Assembly (NCBI GenBank): GCA_000171835.1
Contig: ABHC01000004.1
Location: forward strand, 186,001-250,000
Reading direction: 5' to 3'
From: an alpha proteobacterium BAL199
GTDB lineage: Bacteria > Pseudomonadota > Alphaproteobacteria > Thalassobaculales > Thalassobaculaceae
DNA length: 64,000 bases
Of the stretch, positions 52,838 through 63,223 are shown one piece after another. How positions within the stretch are numbered: position 1 is the stretch's first letter; each line of letters begins with the position of its first letter. Both the position numbers and the translations under genes were made by a program. The notes beneath the pieces were generated by a model. The model ran no database searches. It was given only the letters and a program-made list of their open reading frames with translations, and was not told the DNA's origin.

Positions 52838-54099
52838 GTGTCGTCTCCCTTGGGCCCGCCATCCATGCCGAACACTTCGTTGATGAGCGCCCAGACGTCG
52901 TCGTCCAGTTGCCCGGCAGCGGCGCGGTGGCGCAGGGCTTCGCTGGGCGCATGCAACAGCCGTCCGGCGATCCGGCGGGCGATGGCCGCGGCTTCCGGCC
53001 CGTCGCCGGCCGCGGCCAGAGCCTGCGCCTCCACATGGGCGCGCAACCGCGCAATGTCCGGGCCTGCGTCACGCACCGACAGCAGGTGATCGAACCCGAC
53101 CACCGCGCTCTCGACCAGGGCTTCGGCCTTGGCGGCCTCCGCCTCGCGCCCGGCGCGGCCCTCGTGGGTGACGCGCTCCAGGTCGGCGACGTCATAGACG
53201 TAGGCTTCGTCCAGGCGATGCACAGCCGGCTCGATGTCGCCCGGTACCGCGAGGTCGAGCAGGAATACCGGCCGCCGCCGCCGTCGACGCAGCACGGCCT
53301 GCATCATCTCCGCGGTGATAAGGTATCGGCCGATGCCAAGGCCAGCGATGACCACGTCGGCACGATCCAGGGCGGCCGCGAGATCGTCCAGGGAGCCGTG
53401 ATGGGCCTCCAGTTCGGCGGCGGTGACTGCGGCACGCTTGCGAAACAGGTCGAGGACGGTCAGATCGCGGAGCCCGGCGGCGCGCAACTGGCGCGCGATC
53501 ATCAGGCTCAGTTCGTCACCGCCGATGACCAGGGCAGTCCGCCCATCGAGATCACCGTGCAGGTCGTGCACCCTGGCAACCGCCGCCGTCGCGAGCGACA
53601 CAGCCCCCTCGCCAATCCGGGTCTCGGTTCGGACCCGCTTGGCGATCGCGTAGGCGGCCTGCAGGATCCGATCGATCGCCGGGCCGTCGGCGTTGAGATC
53701 TTTCGACAGGCGCTGTGCCGCCTTGACCTGGCCGAGCACCTGCGGCTCCCCGACGATCTGGCTGTCGAGGGCGCTGGCGACGCGAAAGACATGGCGCACG
53801 GCGTCGTTGCCATCGTGGCGGTAGAGATACGGGATCAACTGCTCGCCACGCAGTCCGATCGGGCCGCCGAGCGCGGTGGCGACGGTCATCGGCGCCAAAT
53901 CGCCGTCACGGAACACCGCCGTTACCTCCACCCGGTCGCAGGTCGACAGCACGATGGCCTCGCGGACCCCGCGAATACGTAATGTGCCGATGACGGCGGC
54001 TACTTCGGAATCATCGACATACAGCCGCTCGCGCAGGCTGTCGGGGCAGGTCCGATGGCTGACCCCGATCACGGAGATCGGCGCATTTCCGGCCGTCAT
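52834..54099 (-). CDS. hemA: Glutamyl-tRNA reductase
   Basis: The 421-residue enzyme reduces glutamyl-tRNA to glutamate-1-semialdehyde, the first step of C5 haem synthesis. Key motifs are [15 protein letters not shown], the catalytic Cys in [10 protein letters not shown], the [14 protein letters not shown] loop, and the NADPH-binding [17 protein letters not shown] (where the usual GxGxMG is altered to GGDELS). Alphaproteobacteria generally use 5-aminolevulinate synthase instead. It lies between hisS and prfA, four bases overlapping with prfA. The symbol hemA is used for both enzymes in the literature. Confidence 0.9.
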   Translation of the reverse strand: MTAGNAPISVIGVSHRTCPDSLRERLYVDDSEVAAVIGTLRIRGVREAIVLSTCDRVEVTAVFRDGDLAPMTVATALGGPIGLRGEQLIPYLYRHDGNDAVRHVFRVASALDSQIVGEPQVLGQVKAAQRLSKDLNADGPAIDRILQAAYAIAKRVRTETRIGEGAVSLATAAVARVHDLHGDLDGRTALVIGGDELSLMIARQLRAAGLRDLTVLDLFRKRAAVTAAELEAHHGSLDDLAAALDRADVVIAGLGIGRYLITAEMMQAVLRRRRRRPVFLLDLAVPGDIEPAVHRLDEAYVYDVADLERVTHEGRAGREAEAAKAEALVESAVVGFDHLLSVRDAGPDIARLRAHVEAQALAAAGDGPEAAAIARRIAGRLLHAPSEALRHRAAAGQLDDDVWALINEVFGMDGGPKGDDT

Positions 54100-54112
54100 G
54101 GCCGTCTCCCCG

Positions 54113-55357
54113 CTAACGCAGGCGGGCGAGGCTCTCCTCGATCCGGTCGAGAGGGGCCTCGTCCTGCGCCCCGGCGTCGAGGTCGCGAAGCTGCACCATG
54201 CCGCGTGCCAACTCGTCTTCGCCCAGGATCACCGCGGCGCGCGCACCGAGTTTGGTCGCTCGCTTAAGCCGTTTGCCGAGATTGCCGGTGTAGCCGTGCT
54301 CGATGGTGAAGCCGGCGCGGCGCAGGCGGTGCGACAGTTTCAGGGCTTCCGCCTCACCATTGGGCCCAACCGGCACGATGGCGATCGGCCGCACCGGTTC
54401 AGCTATGCCTTCGGCCAGCAGCGACAGCCGCTCGATACCGGCTGCCCAGCCGACGCCGGGAATGGCCGGACCGCCGAGCGTCTCCACCAGGCCGTCGTAC
54501 CGACCGCCGGCCATTACCGTGCCCTGCGCTCCCAGCGCGTCGGTCACAAACTCGAACGCGGTGTGGCAGTAGTAATCGAAGCCGCGCACCAGATGCGGAT
54601 TGCGCACGAAGCGGACGCCAAGCGCGTCGAGACCTTGTGTGACGGCTCCGAAGAAGTCCTTCGAAGCGGCGTTCAGGTGATCGTCGAAGCTCGGCGCATC
54701 CTTGATCAGGCGGCGGTCGCCTTCGTCCTTGCTGTCGAGGATGCGCAGCGGATTGACCTCCAGCCGCCGCAGGCTGTCCTCGGACAGGGCGTCACGGTAG
54801 GCGCTGAAATACTCGACCAGGGCACCGCGGTAGGCGCGCCGGCTCTCGGTGTCGCCCAGGGTATTCAACTCCAGCGTCGTGCGGTCGAGCACTCCGATGG
54901 CATCCAGGATGTCGGCACCGCAGGCAATGACCTCGATGTCGGCCTGCGGCTCGGCGGCACCCAGCAGTTCGATGCCGATCTGGTGGAATTGCCGCATGCG
55001 CCCCTTCTGCGGGCGCTCGTACCGGAACATCGGGCCCTGGTAGTAGAACTTCGCCGGCAGGCTCTGGGTCAGGCCGCCGGAGATCAACGCCCGGCAGACG
55101 CTGGCGGTCCCCTCCGGACGCAGCGTCAGCTGCTCGCCGCCGCGATCGGTGAAGGTGTACATCTCCTTCGTGACCACGTCGGTGGCTTCACCGAGCGGGC
55201 GCTCGAACACCTCGGTAAACTCGAAGATAGGTGTTTCGATCTCGCCGAAACCATAGCGTCCGGAGACGCTCAGCCCGGTCTCGACGATATGGCGGTGCCG
55301 CCGCGCCTCCTCGGGCAGGAGATCGTGTGTACCGCGGACCGGTTGCAGCTTCGCCAA
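54113..55357 (-). CDS. hisS: Histidyl-tRNA synthetase
   Basis: A 414-residue class II synthetase. Motif 1 is near the N-terminus ([21 protein letters not shown]), motif 2 is [17 protein letters not shown], the histidine A-loop is [14 protein letters not shown], and motif 3 the [14 protein letters not shown]. The C-terminal anticodon-binding domain starts at about 325. It precedes hemA by 13 bp. Confidence 0.97.
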   Translation of the reverse strand: MAKLQPVRGTHDLLPEEARRHRHIVETGLSVSGRYGFGEIETPIFEFTEVFERPLGEATDVVTKEMYTFTDRGGEQLTLRPEGTASVCRALISGGLTQSLPAKFYYQGPMFRYERPQKGRMRQFHQIGIELLGAAEPQADIEVIACGADILDAIGVLDRTTLELNTLGDTESRRAYRGALVEYFSAYRDALSEDSLRRLEVNPLRILDSKDEGDRRLIKDAPSFDDHLNAASKDFFGAVTQGLDALGVRFVRNPHLVRGFDYYCHTAFEFVTDALGAQGTVMAGGRYDGLVETLGGPAIPGVGWAAGIERLSLLAEGIAEPVRPIAIVPVGPNGEAEALKLSHRLRRAGFTIEHGYTGNLGKRLKRATKLGARAAVILGEDELARGMVQLRDLDAGAQDEAPLDRIEESLARLR

Positions 55358-55375
55358 ATCAGGAACTCCCGTGCT

Positions 55376-56497
55376 TCATTCCGCAGCCGCAGCGGCGGCC
55401 ATCTCCGCCTCGATGTCGGCGGCCTTCTTCTCGATCAGTTCGACCATGTGATCGACCACGCTGGCGTTCTTCAGGCGATGATCAGGCTGTCCGGCGATAT
55501 AGACCATATGCGTGCCGTTGCCACCGCCGGTGATGCCGATGTCGGTCTCCCGCGCCTCGCCCGGGCCGTTCACGACGCAGCCAATGACCGACACCGTCAT
55601 TGGCGTGGTGATGTGGGCCAGCCGCTCCTCCAGGACCTGGACGGTCGAGATCACGTCGAACTGCTGGCGGGCGCAGGACGGGCAGGAGATCACGTTGACC
55701 CCGCGATGCCGCAGGTTCAGCGACTTCAGGATGTCGAAGCCGACCCTGACTTCCTCTTCCGGCACCGCGGACAGCGACACCCGGATGGTGTCGCCGATCC
55801 CCGACCACAGCAGCATGCCCATGCCGATCGACGACTTGACCGTGCCGACCCGCTGGGCACCGGCCTCGGTGATACCCAGGTGCAGCGGATAGTCGCAGGC
55901 ATCGGCCAGACCCTGGTAGGCGGCGACCGCCAGGAACACGTCCGACGCCTTCACGCTGATCTTGAACTCGAAGAAATCGTTGTCCTCGAGGATTCTGGCG
56001 TGATCGAGCGCGCTCTCGACCATGGCTTCTGGGCACGGCTCCCCGTACTTCTCCAGCAGGTGCTTTTCCAAGCTGCCGGCGTTCACGCCGATCCGCATGG
56101 AGCAGCCGTGGTCCTTAGCCGCCTGCACGACGTCGCGCACCCGGGAGGCCGAGCCGATGTTGCCCGGATTGATGCGCAGGCAGGCGGCACCGTTCTCGGC
56201 CGCCTCGATGGCGCGTTTGTAGTGGAAGTGGATGTCGGCGACAATCGGCACCGACACTTGCGGCACGATGTGCTTCAGCGCCGCCGATGACTCCTCGTCG
56301 GGGCAGGACACCCGAACAATGTCCACGCCTGCTGCTTCGGCACGCTGGATCTGCGCCACCGTTGCTGCCACGTCGGTGGTCAGCGTGTTGGTCATGGTTT
56401 GCACGGTGATCGGCGCGTCTCCGCCGACTGCAACCGAGCCGACCCGGATCTGCCGGGATCGACGGCGCTGGATGTCACGGTACGGGCGGATGCTCAT
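55376..56497 (-). CDS. ispG: 4-hydroxy-3-methylbut-2-enyl-diphosphate synthase
   Basis: The 373-residue Fe-S enzyme of the MEP isoprenoid pathway converts MEcPP to HMBPP. The TIM-barrel domain shows [19 protein letters not shown] and RINPGNIG; the [4Fe-4S] ligands are the two Cys in SCPSCARQ and the Cys in [11 protein letters not shown], plus Glu. I chose ATG 56497 (GCGAGG upstream), which begins [15 protein letters not shown], over an ATG at 56536. It is followed by hisS after 18 bp. Confidence 0.96.
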   Translation of the reverse strand: MSIRPYRDIQRRRSRQIRVGSVAVGGDAPITVQTMTNTLTTDVAATVAQIQRAEAAGVDIVRVSCPDEESSAALKHIVPQVSVPIVADIHFHYKRAIEAAENGAACLRINPGNIGSASRVRDVVQAAKDHGCSMRIGVNAGSLEKHLLEKYGEPCPEAMVESALDHARILEDNDFFEFKISVKASDVFLAVAAYQGLADACDYPLHLGITEAGAQRVGTVKSSIGMGMLLWSGIGDTIRVSLSAVPEEEVRVGFDILKSLNLRHRGVNVISCPSCARQQFDVISTVQVLEERLAHITTPMTVSVIGCVVNGPGEARETDIGITGGGNGTHMVYIAGQPDHRLKNASVVDHMVELIEKKAADIEAEMAAAAAAE

Positions 56498-56602
56498 CAG
56501 GAGCCTCGCAGGGTCGCGGCTTACGAAGCCGGACAAGGCCGGCCGAGTGATATCGAGCGGGTTATAGCGAATGCGGCAAGGCGGCGGAAGCCGACCCTGG
56601 CC

Positions 56603-57931
56603 TCAGCGGGTGGCGCTGGCCGCGGTTCCGGCAGCCAAGCGTGCGGGATCGAGCACAATGTTGCGAACGACGTCACCGAAACCGCCGAGCCGTGGTGCCG
56701 AGACACCGTCCACAAGGATGTCCAATGCACCGGCATTTCCGGTCGCCAATTTCAAACCAGCCTTGCTTGGAACCCGGTAGATGTCGCCTTCGCGCAACAC
56801 CCGCGTGAACAGCGCGGTGCCTTCAGAATCGCGGACCTGCACCCAACTGTCGCCAGTCGCGCGGATCATGATGCGATCAATCGGACCGGCGGTGGTCCGA
56901 TCGGTAGGGACGGCCGCCTCTGACGCGCCGATCAGGCCGGCAATCCGGGGGGCCGCGGGCACGTCGGGCTCGACCGGGACGAAGGCCCGTGCCTGTGGTG
57001 GCGTCGGTGCTTCAAGCGGGGTGGTGCCGGCCACCTGGCGAGCAGCACTGGTCGGTTCCGGAAGGGCGGTCACGTCCGGCGTGTCGTCGGATGCGGCCCC
57101 GGTCGGTACCGGCTCGCTGGTTGCCTGGGTGGTTGCGTCGGTTGCTGCAACACTCGCCGGGGGCTCCATTGCAACGACCGGTGCGGGCGTTGGTGTGGGC
57201 ACGGCCAGAGGTGTGGGGGCCGAATCGCGCAGTGCCGCCGATGGGGCCGGCGTTGGCTCGGCTGGCTTCGTGATGACCGGCGCCGAGGCAAGCGTGGATG
57301 CCTGCGGCACGCCGGACGGCTGCGGTGCCGACGGACTGGCGGATAGTTTGGTGTCGGTCGATCCAGTGGCGGGTAGAGCCACTCCTGTCGGATTGGCATC
57401 GGCATAGGTACCGGCGGTGCTGCGAGGCGTTGCCGATCCGATGGCACCTGATGTCGGCTTGCTGGCGGAGGTTGGCAGGGAGGGTGCCTCGCCTTCGATC
57501 AGCTGCGCCAGACGCTCCGGCACCAGGGGCACCAGATCGTGCAAGCCACCATCGCGTTCGGATACCCAGTACCAGCCACCATAGGCGCCGCCGGCCAACA
57601 ACAGGGCAACCAGCATCACGGCCATGCCGGGCACGCGCCCCTCGGGTGCCGGTGATGGGAACACCAGTTCGGTTCGGGAATTCAGTCCGGCGGCTTCTTC
57701 CTTGAAACGCCGTACGGAGGTCTCGGGGTCGAGTCCGAGAAAGCCCGCATAGGTCCGCACGTAGCCGATCGCGTAGGTGACCCCCGGCAACGCGTCAGGG
57801 CGACCTTCCTCCAGCGCCGCAAGGAAGTTGCTGCGGATCCGCAGATGCGCCGCCACGTCTGAAATCTCAAGGCCGGCAGCCTCACGGGCTCGGCGAAGCT
57901 CGTCGCCGACTGGTATCGGTTGAGAGCCCAT
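56603..57931 (-). CDS. RodZ-like helix-turn-helix membrane protein
   Basis: The 442-residue protein has an N-terminal HTH_25 domain (GDELRRAREAAGLEISDVAAHL, then LPGVTYAIGYVRTYAGFLGLDP), one membrane helix (VPGMAVMLVALLLAGGAYGGWYW) at about residue 110, a Pro/Ala/Thr-rich periplasmic linker of over 200 residues, and a C-terminal DUF4115 domain (IMIRATGDSWVQVRDSEGTALF). RodZ links MreB to the elongation machinery and sets rod shape. ATG 57931 is preceded by GAGGAACGG. The long linker is unusual in length but not in composition. Confidence 0.88.
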   Translation of the reverse strand: MGSQPIPVGDELRRAREAAGLEISDVAAHLRIRSNFLAALEEGRPDALPGVTYAIGYVRTYAGFLGLDPETSVRRFKEEAAGLNSRTELVFPSPAPEGRVPGMAVMLVALLLAGGAYGGWYWVSERDGGLHDLVPLVPERLAQLIEGEAPSLPTSASKPTSGAIGSATPRSTAGTYADANPTGVALPATGSTDTKLSASPSAPQPSGVPQASTLASAPVITKPAEPTPAPSAALRDSAPTPLAVPTPTPAPVVAMEPPASVAATDATTQATSEPVPTGAASDDTPDVTALPEPTSAARQVAGTTPLEAPTPPQARAFVPVEPDVPAAPRIAGLIGASEAAVPTDRTTAGPIDRIMIRATGDSWVQVRDSEGTALFTRVLREGDIYRVPSKAGLKLATGNAGALDILVDGVSAPRLGGFGDVVRNIVLDPARLAAGTAASATR

Positions 57932-58123
57932 TCCCCGTTCCTCATTGGCGGGTGGTTCGAGGGGTCCCGCCGGCCCCCCCCGTCCGACGCGAAGCGCCAA
58001 ACGAAGGTACCGATTCGATATCCTTGAAGCGGATGCGTGAACGTTCCGACTTCAGTCCCATGATCCCTCGGGCCGAATGGCGGGCAGTTCAAACAACGCG
58101 AAGCCCCGCCTCTGCATCGCGCA

Positions 58124-58146
58124 ATTATATCGCTTACGTTTGTAAG
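58124..58146 (-). promoter_or_regulatory. Candidate promoter/operator upstream of rodZ-like gene
   Basis: On the minus strand a perfect TATAAT (58124-58129) is preceded by the inverted repeat CTTAC-N4-GTAAG (58133-58146) where a repressor could block the polymerase. No good -35 box is visible. It is in an AT-rich island, 190 bases ahead of the start codon. Confidence 0.45.
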
Positions 58147-58220
58147 TTACTTTGAACCTGCTGCGATATCAATAAGCTAATGCCGACACTGACGACACGA
58201 GTTCAATTATGCACCGACAC

Positions 58221-60512
58221 CTAGACGTAGGTCGGTCCAGCAGAGAATCGTCGCTCTGCTAGGTAATTTCTCAGGCGATTTCGGTGACTCGAAGAAGGTG
58301 ATTTAGTTAAAAACTCAAGATATGAAGATAAACCGCTGATATTAGTATGTAAAATTGCTTCTTTTACTGGACCGATTGAGATTGGTGACATCGAAAGAGA
58401 CCGGTATCCGAGGGCGGCCAGCACGAGTGCCTCGAGCGGCCGCCCCGCCATCTCTCCGCAGACCGTTACCGGAATGTTGGCAGCCGATGCGGCTTGCTGG
58501 ATCCGCCGCAGGACGTCGAGGAACACCGGGTCCAGCGAATCGTAGCGTCCGGCCATGCGTTCGCCACCGCGGTCCGCTGCAAAAAGAAACTGGTGCAGGT
58601 CGTTGCTGCCGATCGACAGAAAGTCGGCCTCGCGGGCCAGCGCTTCGATGGCCAGGACGATGGCCGGTACCTCAACCATGGCGCCGACCGCCACTGACGC
58701 CGGCAGCACCGTGCCCCGGGAATCGGCGCGTTCCAGTTCAAGGTCGAGAAAGCTTCGAGCCGTGCGAAACTCCTCGACGGTCGTGACCATCGGCATCATC
58801 AAGCGCAACGGCCGTCCGTTGGCGGCCTGGATCAGCGCTCGCATCTGCTGACGCAGAAGGGACGGGACGTCGAGCCCGATCCGCAGGGCGCGCCAGCCGA
58901 GCGCTGGATTTTCTTCCGGTTCGTGAATGAACGACGGCAGCCGTTTGTCGCCGCCCGCGTCGAGGGTTCGGAATGTGACGGGCTTATCGCCGGTGCTGAC
59001 GAGAACCTGCCTGTACAGCGCGGTCTGAGCTTCGACGTCCGGGTATTCGCGCCGAACCAGGAACGGGATCTCGGTGCGGTAGAGCCCGATCCCCTCCGCT
59101 CCGACCACCGGCATCTGTGCAACATCGATCAGCAGCCCCGCGTTCATCAGCAGGGTCATCGCAACCCCGTCGGGGCTGATTGCCGGACGGTCGCGCAGCG
59201 CGGCATAGTGCGCACGTTCGAAGGTGCGGGCCGCCATGCTGGCGCGGAACAAAGCGTGGGCGTCCTCGCCGGGCCGTACGAACACCTGGGCATGGTTCCC
59301 GTCGACGATCAGGGGATCACCCGGCTCGACCTCGCCCAGCAGGTTCGCGAGGCCACCGACCACCGGTATGTCCAGCGCCCGGGCCACGATCGCGACATGC
59401 GCTGTGGCGGAACCCTCCTCCAACGCGACTCCCTTCAGGCGGGTCGGGTCGTAGTCGAGAATTTCAGCGGGTCCGAGCGAGCGGGCAATGAGGATCCAGT
59501 CGCCCTCGGGCTCGGCCTCGCCGACCGGATCGCTTTCCGGTGACAGGTGCTGGAGCAGTCGCAGCGCCACGTCCTCGAAGTCGGTCAGCCGTTCGCGGAT
59601 GTAGGGGTCCTCGACCCCGGCCATCCGGGTCCTGGTATCGTCACGCACCCGCTGGACAGCGGCTTCCGCAGTCAGGCCACCCAGGATGGCTTCGCGGATG
59701 CGGCCGATCCAGCCCGCGTCGCTGGCGATGATCCGGTAGGTTTCGAGAACATCGCGGTGTTCCCCGGCGGCGGCGAGAGCCGTGGAATCGAGGAGTTTGT
59801 CCAGTGCGTCATGCATCGCCGAGTGGGCGTCGGTGAGCCGCCGCAATTCGTCGTCCGGATCCTCGGCCACGACCCGGCGAATGACGATGCGTGGCCGGTG
59901 CAGCCGCGCCCGACCGACGGCCATGCCCCCGGTGATCCGCGTACCGGCGATCCGCACGGGCGAGCCCTCGCCGCGGTTCGCGGCCGAGCCGGGAATTTCG
60001 CCGCCCGAGATCATCTCGGCCAGCACCATCGCCAGGGTTTCGAGCGACTCGACCTCTTCCTCGGTATACTCGCGCGCGGTCGTGTGCTGGATGACCAGGA
60101 CGCCGTGGACCCGTTCCAGGCGCCGGATCGGGACCCCCATCAGCGAGTGATAGATTTCTTCACCGGTCTCCGGGAAGTACGCGAACTTCGGATGGTTCTG
60201 AGCGTCCGCCAGCGCGAGCGACCGCCCGGTCTCGGCAATGTGCCCGACCAGACCTTCGCCGAACCGCATACGGGTTCGATACACCGCCTCGCGGTTCAGG
60301 CCCTCGGTGGCGCACAGCTCCAATAGATTGCCGCTGCGCCGGACATAGATCGAGCACACCTCGGCGCCGAGTGCGCCGGTGATGACCTTCACGGTGCTGT
60401 CGAGACGGTCCTGCGGGCTGCCACCACCCGCCATCACGTCGCGCAGGTGACGCAGCATCAACCGGGGGCCACCGCCCCTGCCGGCATCCCGGGAGGCGGA
60501 GGGCCCGGTCAT
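58221..60512 (-). CDS. ptsP: Phosphoenolpyruvate-protein phosphotransferase EI-Ntr
   Basis: The 763-residue enzyme has an N-terminal GAF domain (residues 30-165, SIYVRRSGNLLELCATEGL), a phospho-His swivel with the active His in GSATAHVAIVARALDIPVVG, and a PEP-binding barrel with RTLDAGGDK, AAAACGEMAGRP-like CGEMAGRPLEAL and the essential Cys. EI-Ntr passes phosphate to NPr and EIIA-Ntr, regulating nitrogen, potassium and stress responses. The last 45 codons (58221-58400) are markedly AT-rich compared with the rest. It begins five bases after lysC ends. Confidence 0.95.
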   Translation of the reverse strand: MTGPSASRDAGRGGGPRLMLRHLRDVMAGGGSPQDRLDSTVKVITGALGAEVCSIYVRRSGNLLELCATEGLNREAVYRTRMRFGEGLVGHIAETGRSLALADAQNHPKFAYFPETGEEIYHSLMGVPIRRLERVHGVLVIQHTTAREYTEEEVESLETLAMVLAEMISGGEIPGSAANRGEGSPVRIAGTRITGGMAVGRARLHRPRIVIRRVVAEDPDDELRRLTDAHSAMHDALDKLLDSTALAAAGEHRDVLETYRIIASDAGWIGRIREAILGGLTAEAAVQRVRDDTRTRMAGVEDPYIRERLTDFEDVALRLLQHLSPESDPVGEAEPEGDWILIARSLGPAEILDYDPTRLKGVALEEGSATAHVAIVARALDIPVVGGLANLLGEVEPGDPLIVDGNHAQVFVRPGEDAHALFRASMAARTFERAHYAALRDRPAISPDGVAMTLLMNAGLLIDVAQMPVVGAEGIGLYRTEIPFLVRREYPDVEAQTALYRQVLVSTGDKPVTFRTLDAGGDKRLPSFIHEPEENPALGWRALRIGLDVPSLLRQQMRALIQAANGRPLRLMMPMVTTVEEFRTARSFLDLELERADSRGTVLPASVAVGAMVEVPAIVLAIEALAREADFLSIGSNDLHQFLFAADRGGERMAGRYDSLDPVFLDVLRRIQQAASAANIPVTVCGEMAGRPLEALVLAALGYRSLSMSPISIGPVKEAILHTNISGLSSYLEFLTKSPSSSHRNRLRNYLAERRFSAGPTYV

Positions 60513-60516
60513 CGGC

Positions 60517-61746
60517 TCAACTGTCCGCGTCGGCGTCGAGACCGAAGGCGGTATGCAGCGCGCGCACGGCGAGCTCGGTGTAGTCTTTGCCGATCAGCAC
60601 GCTCACCTTGATCTCGGAGGTCGAGATCACCTGGATGTTGATGCTCTTTTCGGCGAGTGTCTGGAACATCGTCTTGGCGATGCCGGGCTGGCTGCGCATG
60701 CCGACCCCGACCACCGAGATCTTGCAGACGTTCGGATCAGCGACCAGTTCGGCGTAGGCCAGTTCGGCCTGCAACTTGTTCAAGACGTCGCTGGCGCGAT
60801 CCAGGTCCGCATGGCCGACGGTGAACGTCAGGTCGGTGGTCTGGCCGTCCTGGCTGACGTTCTGAACGATCATGTCGACGTTTACGGCGGCATCGGCCAG
60901 CGAGCCGAAGATGGCGCCGGCGACGCCCGGCCGGTCCGGAACGCCGACCAGAGTGATCTTCGCCTCGTCCGGGCTGTAGGCGATGCCGGTCACGACTCGT
61001 TGTTCCACGATCTCATCCTCATCGATGACCAGGGTGCCGGGCACGTCGACGAAGCTCGACAGAACCTGCACGCGCACCCCGTGTTGCATGGCCATGGCGA
61101 CCGAACGGGTCTCCAACACCTTGGCCCCCTGGGAGGCCAACTCCAGCATTTCCTCGTAGGTGATCCGATCGATCTTGCGGGCCTTGGACACGATCCGAGG
61201 ATTGGTGGTGTAGACCCCGTCGACGTCGGTGTAGATGTCGCAGCGCTCGGCCCGCAATGCGGCGGCCAGCGCGACGGCGGAGGTATCCGATCCGCCACGA
61301 CCCAGGGTGGTGATCCGGGCGTCTGGCCCGATTCCTTGGAAGCCGGCGACCACAGCGACCTGACCCTGGGCGAGCCGGCGCTCCATCTCCTCGGTCTCGA
61401 TGCGGTCGATCCGTGCCTTGCCGTGGATGCCGTCGGTCCGGAACGGGATCTGCCAGCCGAGCCAGGAACGGGCGTTGATACCGATATCCTGGAGCGCCAG
61501 CGCCAGCAGACCGACGGTCACCTGTTCGCCGGAAGCGACCACGACATCGTACTCGCGCGCGTCGTGCAGGCTCGCGATCGCCCGCGTCCAACTGACGAGT
61601 TGATTGGTCGTACCGGCCATTGCGGACACGACGACCGCCACCTCATGACCGGCGTCCACCTCGCGCTTGATGCGCTGGGCGACGTTCTTGATTCGCTCGA
61701 CGTCGCCGACCGACGTACCGCCGAATTTCATCACGATGCGTGCCAT
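60517..61746 (-). CDS. lysC: Aspartate kinase
   Basis: The 409-residue enzyme makes aspartyl phosphate for lysine, threonine, methionine and diaminopimelate. The opening KFGGTSVGDVERI, the GRGGSDTSAVALAAAL ATP site and two C-terminal ACT domains (from about residue 265, IAYSPDEAKITLVGV and CKISVVGVGMRSQPG) are present; feedback regulation by lysine and/or threonine is expected. It is the first gene of the housekeeping block on the minus strand and is divergent from ubiG. Confidence 0.96.
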   Translation of the reverse strand: MARIVMKFGGTSVGDVERIKNVAQRIKREVDAGHEVAVVVSAMAGTTNQLVSWTRAIASLHDAREYDVVVASGEQVTVGLLALALQDIGINARSWLGWQIPFRTDGIHGKARIDRIETEEMERRLAQGQVAVVAGFQGIGPDARITTLGRGGSDTSAVALAAALRAERCDIYTDVDGVYTTNPRIVSKARKIDRITYEEMLELASQGAKVLETRSVAMAMQHGVRVQVLSSFVDVPGTLVIDEDEIVEQRVVTGIAYSPDEAKITLVGVPDRPGVAGAIFGSLADAAVNVDMIVQNVSQDGQTTDLTFTVGHADLDRASDVLNKLQAELAYAELVADPNVCKISVVGVGMRSQPGIAKTMFQTLAEKSINIQVISTSEIKVSVLIGKDYTELAVRALHTAFGLDADADS

Positions 61747-61886
61747 CGCGGGATCCGTATTCGAGACATAGGGACGTCGCGGCCGACGGTCGCTCTAGCT
61801 TGCCGGCCGCAAGCGGGCGTATCCATATTACGCACGCGCGCCACGGGCAAGCGCGCCGCCCGCTTTCGCGAGGCCAGGAGGACAAG

Positions 61887-62678
61887 ATGATCGGGACGTC
61901 GCGCCGCAACCTAAAGCGGAGAGCCGATACAGCGGGGCCAACGGCAGGGACGGGCACGGTGGACGCCGCGGACATCGGACGGTTTGCCAGGATGGCCGAT
62001 CGCTGGTGGGATCCCGACGGGCCGCACGGGCCGCTGCATCGCTATGTCCCGGCCCGCATGGCGATCATCCGCGACGCGGCGAGGACCGTGGCCTCTGATC
62101 GGAAGGACCAGCGGCGACCGATGGCCGGGCTGTCGGTGCTCGACATCGGGTGTGGCGGCGGCTTGCTGTCCGAGCCGATGACCCGGCTGGGTGCGACCGT
62201 CACGGGGGTCGATGCTGACACTGCGGGGATCGCCGCCGCCGTTTCGCACGCGGCGGGGGTCGGCTTGGACATCGCGTACCGGGCCGGTGCTGCAGAAGAC
62301 CTCGCGACGGAAGGCCGGGTGTTCGACATGGTGGTGGCGAGCGAAGTGATCGAACATGTTGCTGATCGGGACGCGTTCGCGGAAGCTCTGGCTGCCCTGG
62401 TCAGACCGGGTGGCCTGCTGGTTTTGACGACCATCAACCGGACCCGGCGCTCGTATGCGATGGCCATCGTCGCCGCCGAGTATGTGCTGCGCTGGGTCCC
62501 GCGCGGGACCCACGACTGGTCGAAGTTTCCGACGCCGGACGAACTTACCGGGTTGCTGGAACAGCGGGGGTTTGCCGTCGAAACACCGATCGGGCTGGTC
62601 TACAGCGCGGTCTCGGGAAGTTTCAGTCCGTCGTCGGATGACCGGGTGAACTACGCGCTGGTGGCCCGAAAAGTCTGA
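61887..62678 (+). CDS. ubiG: Ubiquinone biosynthesis O-methyltransferase
   Basis: The 263-residue SAM methyltransferase performs both O-methylations in ubiquinone synthesis. FARMADRWWDPDGPHGPLHRYVP is diagnostic (family form W-D-x-x-G-x-x-x-P-L-H), and the SAM site is VLDIGCGGGLLSEPM with VDADTAGI. The membrane-association loop and YVLRWVPRGTHDWSKF are also conserved. ATG 61887 has CAGGAGG upstream. Divergent from lysC as in other Alphaproteobacteria. Confidence 0.95.
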   Translation: MIGTSRRNLKRRADTAGPTAGTGTVDAADIGRFARMADRWWDPDGPHGPLHRYVPARMAIIRDAARTVASDRKDQRRPMAGLSVLDIGCGGGLLSEPMTRLGATVTGVDADTAGIAAAVSHAAGVGLDIAYRAGAAEDLATEGRVFDMVVASEVIEHVADRDAFAEALAALVRPGGLLVLTTINRTRRSYAMAIVAAEYVLRWVPRGTHDWSKFPTPDELTGLLEQRGFAVETPIGLVYSAVSGSFSPSSDDRVNYALVARKV

Positions 62679-62697
62679 AACGGCTGCCGGCGGAGGG

Positions 62698-63141
62698 TCA
62701 GGCGTCGTCGCGGATCCACGGCACCGATCCGAACTCGATGCCTTCGTCCTTCAGGCGCTCGGATTCCTCCGAGGTTGTTTCGCCATAGATGCCGTGGGCA
62801 TCGGCTTCGCCGTAGTGGATCTTGCGCGCTTCCTCGGCGAACCGGTCGCCGACATAATCGCAGTTCTGTTCGACCATCTGGCGCACCGCACGCAGCTTGT
62901 CTTTCAGTTCGGCGGCCTTCTGGGCGGCGGGATGCATCGCCTGTACGTCTGAGGGGGCAGAGATCGCTACTCCCCGACCCTTAGCGATGCTGGGCGCCAT
63001 CAGGGCCTTGGTCACGTCCGCGGTGCCGCAGGCCGGGCATGCGAGCATCCCCGATTCGCGCTGGGTTTCGAACGCGTCGGCGTTGCGGAACCAGCCTTCG
63101 AACTCGTGGTCGTCGTTGCAGCGCAGGCGGTACAGGATCAT
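62698..63141 (-). CDS. DUF1178 family protein
   Basis: A 147-residue protein of DUF1178. It begins MILYRLRCNDDHEFEGWFRN, has a zinc-ribbon-like Cys pair (CPACG at about 35-39, earlier Cys at 8) and ends with the conserved GETTSEESERLKDEGIEF. The function is unknown. ATG 63141 gives the family start; one 15 bases upstream adds MEWTT. It is convergent with ubiG. Confidence 0.9.
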   Translation of the reverse strand: MILYRLRCNDDHEFEGWFRNADAFETQRESGMLACPACGTADVTKALMAPSIAKGRGVAISAPSDVQAMHPAAQKAAELKDKLRAVRQMVEQNCDYVGDRFAEEARKIHYGEADAHGIYGETTSEESERLKDEGIEFGSVPWIRDDA

Positions 63142-63223
63142 CGTCGTCCATTCCATATCATCGGCTTAATATAAGCGTAACGCGGCGATGATCCAGCTAT
63201 AGCCGTTCGCGGCAAGGAAGCCG

